DNA of 15,516 nucleotides from CAYWKL01 sp964459095 (GCA_964459095.1 CAYWKL010000021.1:1-15516); one strand, 5' to 3'; counted from the stretch's first letter, positions 6,735 to 13,806 are shown. A program made the numbers and translations. The notes: generated from the sequence alone by a model not told the origin.

Positions 6735-7416
6735 ACTCCTAGTTTACACCAATCTGTTTGTAGTTGGTAGTTCATTGTTTATTGATATCCTTTTGAATTA
6801 AACTATGAACCAAAAATCATTAACTAATAACTCTTTTTTCCACTTTTCCACAATATTATTCATACTATATCAAACCTAACTTTTGGATTTCCGCAATAGC
6901 TGTGAAATCCCTTTACACAAACTTTATAACTTCTAATTTTACAAACTAAAAATATAAAAAGATATCAATTTACATAAATTTACATTCAAGAGTGTTTGTG
7001 AAAACGAAATGAAAGGGTGTTTTCTTTTTTAAAATAGATTATTTAAACTGTTTTTAAATTTTTACTAAAGGATATTTTGTTGGTAATTTTAAAACCTAAT
7101 GAATTTTTATTCCTATGGGGTAATTTCAGAAATTAGATTATTACAACAGTTTATTTACCTTAAGGTTTTAGCTTTTACCCTATAAATTTATTGGTTATCA
7201 AAAAGAGATTAAAACTGCTAAATATTTAGCCCGCAGCTTTCGCACACTCAAGACAAGACAATCGTAGTAGTTTCTAATAGTAACAGTAAAAATCTTAAGA
7301 AGTGATTTTAAAAACTATCAGTTATTCAAGGTCATTCCCTCATTATGGAATTTTTCATCTGATATATTTTGAGCCAGGTTAAGAAGATAATTATAGGTCC
7401 TAATAGAATAATTTTG
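6735..7416. other. AT-rich gap with no recognised gene
   Basis: About 680 bp between leuS and tRNA-Ala(CGC). I see no convincing ORF, tmRNA, SRP RNA or RNase P signature. Visible structure includes a perfect 14-bp palindrome GCTAAATATTTAGC (7217-7230) and a weak GAAAAC/GTTTTC hairpin followed by six T on the plus strand (about 7009-7039). There is also one DnaA-box-like TTTTCCACA (6844-6852) and GTCATTCCCTC at 7331-7341, matching one end of the element found inside leuS. The leuS promoter probably lies at its left end. Confidence 0.5.
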
Positions 7417-7487
7417 TGGACCTACCGGGGATTGAACCCGGACTTCAGCAATGCGAATGCCGCGTTGTACCGTTCAACCATAGGCCC
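7417..7487 (-). tRNA. tRNA-Ala (anticodon CGC)
   Basis: A full 71-nt cloverleaf on the minus strand. Acceptor GGGCCTA/TAGGTCC includes the G3:U70 pair that marks alanine tRNAs. The D arm is GTTG/CAAC and the anticodon stem CGGCA/TGCTG with loop TTCGCAT (anticodon CGC, reading GCG). The variable loop has 4 nt, the T arm is CCGGG/CCCGG, and the discriminator is A. CCA is not encoded. The 3' acceptor strand is repeated inverted at 7394-7400 in the trailer. Confidence 0.93.
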
Positions 7488-7494
7488 TGCCTAA

Positions 7495-7511
7495 GTGGAC
7501 CCGAGGGGAAT
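7495..7511 (-). repeat. Copy of tRNA-Ala 3' end (tRNA remnant)
   Basis: GTGGACCCGAGGGGAAT is identical to 7571-7587, the 3' end of tRNA-Ala(GGC), and sits 76 bp away. No matching 5' half or cloverleaf can be drawn. The copied end also forms one arm of an 11-bp hairpin (AGGGGAATAAG 7504-7514 with CTTGTTCCCCT 7539-7549). Confidence 0.7.
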
Positions 7512-7571
7512 AAGTCTACTCCTCTATGAATCGGAGATCTTGTTCCCCTTTCTCCATCTCACTTCGTTCGG

Positions 7572-7644
7572 TGGACCCGAGGGGAATTGAACCCCTAATC
7601 TTCTCGATGCCATCGAGACGCGATGACCATTACGCCACGGGCCC
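7572..7644 (-). tRNA. tRNA-Ala (anticodon GGC)
   Basis: A 73-nt cloverleaf on the minus strand. Acceptor GGGCCCG/CGGGTCC again has G3:U70. The D arm is closed by GCG/CGC and the anticodon stem is TCTCG/CGAGA with loop ATGGCAT (anticodon GGC, reading GCC). The variable loop is AGATT, the T arm AGGGG/CCCCT, and the discriminator A. CCA is not encoded. It lies upstream of the CGC alanine tRNA and may share its transcript. Confidence 0.94.
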
Positions 7645-7843
7645 TTACAAAGTATTTAGTATACAGTATTTGGTATTTTGTATGTAGTATCTTCCAATAT
7701 AGAAGCGAAGTCACAATCTAGAAAAAATGTGGTGCAGTTGAGTCGAGAAATTAGTTAGAATTAAGATAGACTTTGGTACGAAACAAACCCAAGCGAGCGA
7801 TTTGGACGCGTGAGCGGTTTTTTCAGATGTGAGGAGCGATGAA

Positions 7844-8962
7844 TTATCTTAAAATACTTAATGGATTAATGGCTATGCCATTATACCTGATCTCAAAATG
7901 AAGGTGTATTCCTGTTGATCTTCCAGTTGAGCCCATTTGACCTATTGCTTGCCCTCTTGATACTGATTGACCAGATGAAATATATATATTAGATAGATGA
8001 GCATATAGAGTAGTATAACCATTACCGTGATCTATCATTATTCTATTCCCATAATTATCAGGCCATCCTGCTATCACAACTACCCCACCATCTGAAGCAG
8101 CCACTGCTGGTGCATTCCTGTTTGGAAGATCTATTCCAGGGTGATACCAGGCAAAATATTGTGAGATTCCTGAGGTAGAGCTTGGCCAAATGAAATTTCC
8201 TCCGCCTGGAGCGCTAAATGCAGGAGATGTGGGACCTTCCGCAATATATCGAGGCACAATTCTTTGTCTGGCTGGCGCTTTAACTTCTGGTGGGACACCA
8301 TCAGGCACTATTAAAACTTGTCCTATTTGAAGCGCAAAATCATCTGGAATATCATTAAATGGAAAATCCAAAATTGCCTGAGGTTCTGCAGAATATTTTT
8401 TTGCTACAGACTCTAAAGTATCTCCTGAAGAAACAGTATGAGCTACTCCGCTTACTGGCAAAATCGCTATTTTATCTCCAGGTTTAAGGGAATCAAAATC
8501 AGTAATATTATTTTCCCACTTTATTGTATCTACATCTATACCATATTTTTCAGCAATCGAAGATAATGTCTCCCCACTCTTTACTTCATATTCTATTATT
8601 TCTGATCTGGGTTTGCTTGAAACTAAAGTTCTTACATCTGATAGTGCATTCAAGCTTACCCCTGAAGCATTCGGATCGAATGTTTGAATTTGTCTTGGAT
8701 CCTGGTCAACCATACCGGGAAAGGTTGAAGCAACAAGTGCATTGTTTCCAAAAACTCCAGAGGTTAAAAGGGCAATTGAGGTTAAACCAATCATGGAAGT
8801 ATGCCAGACATGTTTTTGGAACCTCCCTCTTTTGTGCATTAGGAGAACGACTACATTTGCTTTAAATTCCTCAAATTTCCTGGCTAAATATTTAGTTTTT
8901 CTGGACTGGTAAACGACGATGAACTTAAGCAAATCTTTAATGTCTTTATGAATGGGATTCAT
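7844..8962 (-). CDS. LysM-M23 peptidoglycan endopeptidase
   Basis: A predicted envelope enzyme that cuts peptidoglycan cross-bridges. The 372-residue protein has a basic N-terminus, one membrane or signal-anchor helix (about 54-78) and two LysM domains that would bind the wall (about 123-169 with EYEVKSGETLSSIAEKYGI, and about 174-220 with HTVSSGDTLESVAKKY). A linker and a C-terminal M23 (LytM/lysostaphin-type) domain follow (about 255-370). Zinc ligands His274 and Asp278 (HPGID) and His355 (HLHFE) are present, as is catalytic His322 (YAHLS), so it should be active. The start is ATG 8960-8962, without a clear Shine-Dalgarno site. It lies 111 bp after rho on the same strand. A weak promoter candidate (TTGACA at 9026-9031 with TACATT at 9005-9010, 15 bp spacing) lies in that gap. 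Confidence 0.92.
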   Translation of the reverse strand: MNPIHKDIKDLLKFIVVYQSRKTKYLARKFEEFKANVVVLLMHKRGRFQKHVWHTSMIGLTSIALLTSGVFGNNALVASTFPGMVDQDPRQIQTFDPNASGVSLNALSDVRTLVSSKPRSEIIEYEVKSGETLSSIAEKYGIDVDTIKWENNITDFDSLKPGDKIAILPVSGVAHTVSSGDTLESVAKKYSAEPQAILDFPFNDIPDDFALQIGQVLIVPDGVPPEVKAPARQRIVPRYIAEGPTSPAFSAPGGGNFIWPSSTSGISQYFAWYHPGIDLPNRNAPAVAASDGGVVVIAGWPDNYGNRIMIDHGNGYTTLYAHLSNIYISSGQSVSRGQAIGQMGSTGRSTGIHLHFEIRYNGIAINPLSILR

Positions 8963-9036
8963 TTTGGGGTTTTATTATTCTAACAGAATAAGTCAATGAT
9001 AAAAAATGTATCAAATATCCGCAGGTGTCAATACAA

Positions 9037-9055
9037 TCCCACCCCAAGGGTGGGA
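9037..9055 (-). terminator. Hairpin after rho
   Basis: TCCCACCC and GGGTGGGA pair perfectly over 8 bp with a 3-nt loop, 18 bp past the rho stop. No T run follows on either strand, so it is more likely an mRNA 3'-end-protecting or weak termination hairpin than a classical terminator. Confidence 0.4.
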
Positions 9056-9073
9056 GTAAAAGGGTGGGAATTG

Positions 9074-10435
9074 CTACTTAACGTCTTTTAATGAATTTAG
9101 GAAATCTTTATTAGAGTCTGTTTTTGAGAGTCTCTCAAGGAATACTTCTGTTCTCTCATTATCATTTAATATATTTAACATCCTTCTCATAACTACTATC
9201 TTTTTGTATTCTTCTGACTCCACCCCTCCAAAAAGAAGCTGTTCTTGACGTGTACCTGAGGCTCCTATATCTATTGCAGGATAAGTTCTCCTTTCAGCCA
9301 AACCTCTTGAGAGGTGTAGCTCCATGTTTCCTGTTCCCTTAAACTCCTCATAAATTAAATCATCCATCCTGGATCCTGTATCTACCAATGCTGTACCTAT
9401 GATAGTTAGTGACCCACCTTCTTCACAGTTTCTTGCTGAACCAAAGAAGTGTTTTGGTGGATAAAGTGCAACTGGGTCAAATCCACCTGATAAAGTTCTC
9501 CCTGAAGGAGGAACAGATAAATTATATGCTCTTCCCAAACGCGTTACTGAGTCAAGAAGTATTACTACATCTTTTCCGCTCTCAACTAATCTTTTTGCTC
9601 TCTCAAGGGCAATTTCTGCTGCCCGAGTTTGGTTTTCAGCTGGTTCATCAAAATTTGATGCAATAACATCCCCTTTGATTCCTCTTGATATATCTGTAAC
9701 TTCTTCAGGCCTCTCCCCAACCAAAACTGCCATTAAAATTACATCAGGGTGATTTTTTGCAATACCTGAGGCAATATCTTTTAATATTGTGGTCTTACCG
9801 GCTTTTGGTGGTGAAACAATTAATCCCCTTTGTCCAAACCCAATTGGAGCGATTAAGTCTATTACACGCTGTGATAAGGGCTGTTTACCTGTTTCTAACT
9901 TTAAGTGCTTGTTGGGATAAATTGCAGTTAAATCTTCAAACCGAACTCGTTTCTGACGAGTTCGCCCTGAGGCTAAAGCTGAAGGATCTGTTACCATTTT
10001 TTCTGCATCCTGGCCGTTTACTTTTACAACCTGAAGCAGTCCAAAATATCTCTCCTGCTCTTTTGGAAGCCTTGCCCCACCCTCAACAAAATCCCCTGGA
10101 CGAAGGTTGAATCTTCTTATCTGGCTTGCAGAAATATATACATCCTTATCAGATGGGATATATTTAGGCCTTAAAAATCCATGCCCCTCTGGCATAATGT
10201 CCAAAATTCCCTCTACCTCCTCAGTGGGAACATCCCTAGTTCGGATACTTGCCTCGCTCCCGCTCTGGCCAGCCTCGCGGCTAGGCGGGCGAAGCGGGTC
10301 GGATATTGGATATCGGATATCCAAAGAACTAGAAGTATCAGTCAAATCAGAGATTCCATTAGTCTGATTCACAAATTCGCTTACTCGCTGAGTAGCTCTG
10401 GTATTTTTTGGTTTGAACGAACGAGTGTTAGCCAT
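9074..10435 (-). CDS. rho: Transcription termination factor Rho
   Basis: Rho is a hexameric RNA helicase that ends transcription at Rho-dependent sites. The 453-residue product has a low-complexity N-terminal linker (about 1-70), then an RNA-binding cold-shock-like domain (VEGILDIMPEGHGFLRPKY onward, about 74-145). The RecA-type ATPase core carries Walker A SPPKAGKT (208-215), Walker B VVILLD (Asp295), the Q-loop region around RTLSGGFDP and the R-loop GTGNMELHLSRGLAERR. All key motifs are intact. Residues about 38-69 are encoded partly by strongly GC-rich DNA and a GATATC-type repeat unlike the rest of the gene. The ATG start (10433-10435) has no Shine-Dalgarno; an AT-rich repeat lies just upstream. 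A small ORF and hairpins 300-560 bp upstream may be part of its leader. Confidence 0.96.
   Translation of the reverse strand: MANTRSFKPKNTRATQRVSEFVNQTNGISDLTDTSSSLDIRYPISDPLRPPSREAGQSGSEASIRTRDVPTEEVEGILDIMPEGHGFLRPKYIPSDKDVYISASQIRRFNLRPGDFVEGGARLPKEQERYFGLLQVVKVNGQDAEKMVTDPSALASGRTRQKRVRFEDLTAIYPNKHLKLETGKQPLSQRVIDLIAPIGFGQRGLIVSPPKAGKTTILKDIASGIAKNHPDVILMAVLVGERPEEVTDISRGIKGDVIASNFDEPAENQTRAAEIALERAKRLVESGKDVVILLDSVTRLGRAYNLSVPPSGRTLSGGFDPVALYPPKHFFGSARNCEEGGSLTIIGTALVDTGSRMDDLIYEEFKGTGNMELHLSRGLAERRTYPAIDIGASGTRQEQLLFGGVESEEYKKIVVMRRMLNILNDNERTEVFLERLSKTDSNKDFLNSLKDVK
10249..10325. repeat. GC-rich repeat-like patch within the rho linker
   Basis: About 50 bp of very high GC content (10249-10301, with GCGGCTAGGCGGGCGAAGCG) joins a GATATC/GGATAT stretch (10302-10322). 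Both differ sharply from the AT-rich surroundings and resemble intergenic repeat material. The reading frame of rho is kept through it. Confidence 0.55.
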
Positions 10436-10440
10436 GCGTG

Positions 10441-10505
10441 GAATTTATAATTTTTAATTTATAATTTTCATTGAAAATTTAAAATTGTGAATTGAAAATT
10501 AAAAA
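10441..10505. repeat. AT-rich repeat before rho
   Basis: Overlapping AATTTATAATTTT and AATTGAAAATT steps fill the 65 bp upstream of the rho start, related in style to the AATTTTAAATTT copies inside leuS. It takes the place where a ribosome site would be expected. Confidence 0.5.
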
Positions 10506-10573
10506 GATATTATCTGAAGCAATCTATTCTAGTTAACCATATAAACTTCTAGCTGTCAATACTATCTATTAAT

Positions 10574-10634
10574 ATACTATCCTCTATTGGAGACTAATCC
10601 CTGCCCTAGATTAGTCTCCAATGCAAGATACTAT
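10574..10634. repeat. Perfect palindrome between symmetric direct repeats
   Basis: Arms ATTGGAGACTAATC (10586-10599) and GATTAGTCTCCAAT (10609-10622) match over 14 bp around a 9-nt loop. ATACTAT occurs on both sides (10574-10580 and 10628-10634), each exactly 5 bp from the palindrome. No T run follows, so it is not a typical terminator; a tiny mobile-element relic or an operator are both possible. Confidence 0.75.
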
Positions 10635-10682
10635 TTCCCCTCTTGACAACTATCTGGATTTGTGAAAATCTAGATATTAGAG

Positions 10683-10714
10683 AATATATGATTTGCTGCT
10701 CTAAATCATATATT
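10683..10714. repeat. 12-bp inverted repeat (AT-rich hairpin)
   Basis: AATATATGATTT and AAATCATATATT flank an 8-nt loop (GCTGCTCT). It lies in the rho upstream region between the palindrome and the twin hairpins. Confidence 0.65.
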
Positions 10715-10749
10715 TTCTGTAATTAATCAAGCTTAAATGCTTGTAAAAT

Positions 10750-10798
10750 AAAAAGGGCATTGCTATTCGAGTCCGTCTGCGGTAGTAATGCTCTTTTT
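10750..10798. terminator. Long hairpin, likely bidirectional terminator
   Basis: On the plus strand 16 continuous pairs form between AAAAAGGGCATTGCTA (10750-10765) and TAGTAATGCTCTTTTT (10783-10798), two of them G-U. The arms carry A and T runs, so the structure could end transcripts from either side, including that of the small ORF at 10859-10996. The loop contains GTCCGTCTGC. Confidence 0.55.
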
Positions 10799-10814
10799 AA
10801 GATTTTTATACCCC

Positions 10815-10847
10815 TGGATTCTGGGTCCGTCTGCTTCCCAGAATCCA
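10815..10847. other. Second hairpin with the same loop bases
   Basis: TGGATTCTGGG (10815-10825) and CCCAGAATCCA (10837-10847) pair over 11 bp. The top of the stem and the loop hold GTCCGTCTGC (10825-10834), identical to the loop of the hairpin at 10750-10798. Outer GATTTT/AAAATC (10801-10806/10855-10860) could extend it. Confidence 0.65.
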
Positions 10848-10858
10848 AAGATCTAAAA

Positions 10859-10996
10859 TCAACCTCTGACCATAACTATTAGTTTCTGATCAGCATCTTT
10901 TAAAACTTTCCTCACTTGCCAAGCAATAGGATTCTCTTTATTTGAATCTTTTCTTTTTGCGCCTTTTTTTTGGATTCCCAGTTTCAAGTTCAGCAT
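10859..10996 (-). CDS. Possible 45-residue basic protein upstream of rho
   Basis: An uninterrupted ATG-to-TGA frame encodes a 45-residue, Lys-rich product beginning MLNLKLGIQKKGAKRK and ending DQKLIVMVRG, with no membrane segment. A promoter candidate lies just upstream with its predicted start within a few bases of the ATG, and a hairpin plus a terminator-like structure follow within about 110 bp. I do not recognise the protein. Its place upstream of rho on the same strand recalls the E. coli rho leader peptide rhoL, but no sequence relation is claimed. Chance ORFs of this length are common in AT-rich DNA, so the case rests on the promoter, start and downstream hairpins lining up. Confidence 0.4.
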   Translation of the reverse strand: MLNLKLGIQKKGAKRKDSNKENPIAWQVRKVLKDADQKLIVMVRG

Positions 10997-11007
10997 TTCA
11001 ACTAAAA

Positions 11008-11037
11008 AGCGTAACACACAAAAATACTATTTGTCAA
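11008..11037 (-). promoter_or_regulatory. Promoter candidate for the small ORF (and perhaps rho)
   Basis: Minus strand TTGACA (11032-11037) and TACGCT (11008-11013) with 18 bp spacing. The predicted start, near 11000, would leave almost no untranslated leader before the ATG at 10996. Confidence 0.45.
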
Positions 11038-11253
11038 GAGACAGCTAACCCATAGCAAAAATACTCACCAAACTCCTATATCCTGGAGTAAAAAAGGGCG
11101 GTTAGTGTGTATCGTTTTACTTATCGTAACAATCTAAACTAAACTCTCTTTTTAAATATCAACAAGAGGAATTTAAGGTGTGGATAACTCAAAAAATAAA
11201 TATTCAAAATATCCCCTTTTATTTTCTTAAGATTATGTGTTAATTTTAGCGTT

Positions 11254-12075
11254 GTGAAAAAAACTCCTCTTGTATCAGTTATTATTGCTACAAAGCAAGA
11301 AGAAGAAGATATACAAAGATGTATACTCTCAGTCAAGAAGCAATCTTTAAAATCTGAAATTATAGTCGTTGATAATTATTCGACTGATAAAACAGCCCAA
11401 ATTGCTAAAAAACTTGGGGCAAAAGTCATTCTAAAAGGTAACGAACGCTCAAGGCAGAGGAATTTTGGAGCAAAAATCGCCCGAGGAAAATGGCTTCTTT
11501 TTCTTGACGGCGATATGGAGGTTTCCTCTTCTCTAATCAAGGAATGTATAAAAATTTCAGAGGAGTCATTCTTCACACCTATGATAGTAATACCTGAGGT
11601 TTCTATTGGTGAAACTTTCTGGGGAAAAGCTTTGGCTCTTGAGCGAAACTGTTATAAGGGTCCAAGCTGGATACTGGCTGCCAGGTTTTTTCCAAGAAAT
11701 CTGTTCCTAAAAGAAAGTGGGTATGATGAATCCTTAAATGCTGGCGAGGATTGGGACATTACTCAAAGACTTGAGGCCTCAGGGATACCCGCTCTTCTTG
11801 TAAAAAATTCAGTTATTTATCATCATGAATCAAAAGACTCCTTATTTAAGCTCTTAAAAAAAGAATCTTACTATATAAAATCTATAATAAAATATGCTAA
11901 AAAACACCCAGTCCCTTTTTCTTATCAAGGAAGTATGCTTTATAGGGGTTTAATTTGGGCAAGGGCATGGAGAGATCTAATTAAACAGCCAATTCTTACT
12001 CTAGCTTTTATTAGCTACAAATTTATAGTTTGGGTTATGTGGAAATATTATTTTGCCAAATATAGGAGTTCTTAA
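11254..12075 (+). CDS. Family 2 glycosyltransferase
   Basis: A GT-A fold sugar transferase, first gene of the plus-strand glycan cluster. The 273-residue protein opens with the nucleotide-sugar-binding strand VSVIIATKQEEEDIQRC and continues with IIVVDNYSTDKT. It carries the metal-binding DxD as FLDGDMEV (about 89-93) and the acceptor-side ED motif as NAGEDWDITQRLEASG. The C-terminus (about 240-268) is hydrophobic and aromatic, suggesting membrane contact. The start is GTG 11254; no Shine-Dalgarno is visible and no other upstream start fits the conserved N-terminus better. Sugar and acceptor cannot be told from sequence. The next gene begins about 50 bp later. Confidence 0.9.
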   Translation: MKKTPLVSVIIATKQEEEDIQRCILSVKKQSLKSEIIVVDNYSTDKTAQIAKKLGAKVILKGNERSRQRNFGAKIARGKWLLFLDGDMEVSSSLIKECIKISEESFFTPMIVIPEVSIGETFWGKALALERNCYKGPSWILAARFFPRNLFLKESGYDESLNAGEDWDITQRLEASGIPALLVKNSVIYHHESKDSLFKLLKKESYYIKSIIKYAKKHPVPFSYQGSMLYRGLIWARAWRDLIKQPILTLAFISYKFIVWVMWKYYFAKYRSS

Positions 12076-12112
12076 TAAGTCAATGAAAGCTTTTTAAGTT
12101 TAATATTTGGTA

Positions 12113-12118
12113 TATAAT
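12113..12118 (+). promoter_or_regulatory. TATAAT box directly before a GTG start
   Basis: A perfect -10 hexamer ends six bases before the GTG at 12125, so a transcript from it would start about at the start codon. No convincing -35 box is seen. Confidence 0.4.
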
Positions 12119-12124
12119 TTCCCA

Positions 12125-13054
12125 GTGGCAAAAAAATCAAATTTTCCTTTTGTTTCAATAATAATCCCTACTCAAAATCGTTCTAAATCACTTTATCTTA
12201 CTTTAGAATCAATTTATAAAATGAGCTATCCAAAAAATAAGATGCAAGTTATTGTGATTGATAACGCCTCAACCGATTCAACCCTTCAAATGCTCCAGAG
12301 AAATTTTAATAAAATACAATTGATCAAAAACAAAACTAACGAGGGCTTTGCTCCTGCCTTGAATCAAGGTATTAAAGTTTCTGATGGAAAATATATTTTA
12401 GTAACTAATGATGATGTGATTTTTGACAAAAATTGTTTAGCTGAGCTTGTTAAAGCCGCAGAGACTAATCCTAAAGCAGGCATTTTAGGGGGAAAGATGT
12501 TTTTTGTAGGTAAAAAACAGGTTGCTCTGCGGGGATTTAAAATAAACCTTTGGCTTGGCTATCATCCGTATGATTTTGAAAATAAAGACAAAGTAAGAGA
12601 GATGGATGTAGCAACAGGTGGATGTATGTTAATCAAAAAGTCATCTTTAAAAAAATCAGGTTATTTTGATGAAGGATTTTTCTTTTGTGGGGAGGATTAT
12701 GATTTGTGTTTCAGAATGAAGGCTGTCGGTTTTAAAATTATGTATGTGCCGACCGCTTTACTCGTACACAAGTTTCTCAACTCAGGAAAAAGAAAAGATA
12801 ATTTTCAACAACTTTTTGCTCATTACAGAGGAAAGATTCGTTTTATGCTAATACATGCGTCAGTGTTGCAAATGGTGACATTTTTTCCAGCTCAGTTTTT
12901 AATTGGTCCTATTTTTTCTTATCAACAATCTAGGCAATTTACATTTTTACCTATGCTCTCAGCTTTAGGCTGGAATTTAAAAAATATTTCATCAGCTCTT
13001 AATTCAAGATCTAAAGTGAATAAATTAAAAAAAGCTTATGAATTTAAATTGTGA
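12125..13054 (+). CDS. Family 2 glycosyltransferase (rhamnosyltransferase-like)
   Basis: A second GT2 enzyme of about 309 residues. The frame extends to TTG 12107, but I prefer GTG 12125 because TATAAT lies just upstream of it. N-terminal motifs are VSIIIPTQNRSKSL and IVIDNASTDST. The metal site is VTNDDVIFD (DD form of DxD), and the ED motif is GEDYDLCFRMKAVG followed by a VHK segment. This arrangement is typical of WbbL-like transferases building O-antigen or other surface glycans. The last roughly 80 residues are hydrophobic in part (FMLIHASVLQMVTFFPAQF), suggesting membrane association. Its TGA stop overlaps the start of the next gene by 17 nt, so the two are probably cotranslated. Confidence 0.9.
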   Translation: MAKKSNFPFVSIIIPTQNRSKSLYLTLESIYKMSYPKNKMQVIVIDNASTDSTLQMLQRNFNKIQLIKNKTNEGFAPALNQGIKVSDGKYILVTNDDVIFDKNCLAELVKAAETNPKAGILGGKMFFVGKKQVALRGFKINLWLGYHPYDFENKDKVREMDVATGGCMLIKKSSLKKSGYFDEGFFFCGEDYDLCFRMKAVGFKIMYVPTALLVHKFLNSGKRKDNFQQLFAHYRGKIRFMLIHASVLQMVTFFPAQFLIGPIFSYQQSRQFTFLPMLSALGWNLKNISSALNSRSKVNKLKKAYEFKL

Positions 13055-13790
13055 CCGTTTTGTTCCTAGTAAAAATAAAGATACTTTCTATTTTGAGCAC
13101 ATTCAGAGATATAAATTCAGCAAAAAATTTGTTAAAAATAAAAAAATTCTTGATTTAGGAAGTGGTAGTGGTTATGGTAGTTTTGAATTAATTAAGCTTG
13201 GAGCTAAAGAAGTTATAAGTATAGACATAGATCCTAAGATTATCAAATTTGCTAAAGAAAAATATCATAATGATAAACTAACTTTTCAAATTGCAGATGC
13301 AACTTCTCTCCCCTTTAAAGATAATGAATTTGATGTAGTTATCTCTTTTGAGGTGATAGAACATATTAAAAATTACCAAAATTATTTAAGGGAGGTTTTT
13401 AGGGTACTTAGACCCAAAGGGTACTTTATTTTCTCTACCCCAAACAGGCTTAAACACAGAGCAGGAACAAGTGCTTACCACTTTAAGGAATTTACTCCCA
13501 ATGAGCTTAAAAAAATTTTTAAAAAAAATAAAATTAAGCTTTATGGGCAGTTTTTTGAAGATCTCTCTCAAATTAAAGCAGAAGAGGAATATTTTCAAAG
13601 ATATAAGAAACTCACTTTTGGAGGCAACAAAAAGATCAAAAAGTTATTCAATTTAATTCCTAGTTTTATAAAAGTAGCTATATACAAAGTTTTTTGGCAT
13701 CCCCTACCCCAAATAAGTTTACAACAAATGAAAATTAGCTATAAAAACATTAATAAAGCTATAACTTTAATTGGGGTTGTAAAAAACTAA
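13038..13790 (+). CDS. Class I SAM-dependent methyltransferase
   Basis: The 250-residue protein has the Rossmann-type methyltransferase signature. Motif I is ILDLGSGSGYGSFEL (SAM binding), then ISIDIDPKII (acidic ribose contact), IADATSLPFKDNEFDVVISFEVIEH (motifs II-III) and a VLRPKGYFIFSTPN strand. It is the Methyltransf_11/25 type common in sugar and polysaccharide gene clusters, where members methylate sugars or lipid-linked intermediates. The C-terminal third (HFKEFTPNEL onward) is basic and less conserved. ATG 13038 overlaps the previous stop by 17 nt. The exact substrate is unknown. Confidence 0.88.
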   Translation: MNLNCDRFVPSKNKDTFYFEHIQRYKFSKKFVKNKKILDLGSGSGYGSFELIKLGAKEVISIDIDPKIIKFAKEKYHNDKLTFQIADATSLPFKDNEFDVVISFEVIEHIKNYQNYLREVFRVLRPKGYFIFSTPNRLKHRAGTSAYHFKEFTPNELKKIFKKNKIKLYGQFFEDLSQIKAEEEYFQRYKKLTFGGNKKIKKLFNLIPSFIKVAIYKVFWHPLPQISLQQMKISYKNINKAITLIGVVKN

Positions 13791-13806
13791 AGAATTGAGT
13801 GGTAAA

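Noticed and set aside
7770..7830. GCGAGCG and GCGTGAGCG stretch with six T after the M23 gene as an intrinsic terminator.
   Set aside because: The T run is on the plus strand while the M23 gene is on the minus strand, and no good continuous stem could be drawn.
10107..10450. Plus-strand ORFs opposite rho (also opposite leuS, the M23 gene and ComEA).
   Set aside because: They mirror clearly coding minus-strand genes with intact family motifs and have no own promoter or recognisable domains.
10643..10676. TTGACA at 10643-10648 as a plus-strand promoter.
   Set aside because: No acceptable -10 box at 16-18 bp spacing; the nearest TAGATA-like sequence is about 22 bp away.
10750..10847. Twin hairpins as a CsrA-sponge RNA, since the minus-strand loops contain ACGGA.
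   Set aside because: Only two or three sites, no full consensus context, and no evidence of CsrA in this genome; kept only as a general shared-loop observation.
11179..11187. Perfect DnaA box (TTATCCACA on the minus strand), plus TTTTCCACA at 6844-6852, as a replication origin.
   Set aside because: Only isolated single boxes, far apart, with no box cluster, dnaA or dnaN nearby.
11139..11336. 65-residue minus-strand ORF overlapping the first glycosyltransferase start.
   Set aside because: Antisense to a well-supported gene, no recognisable motif, low-complexity composition.
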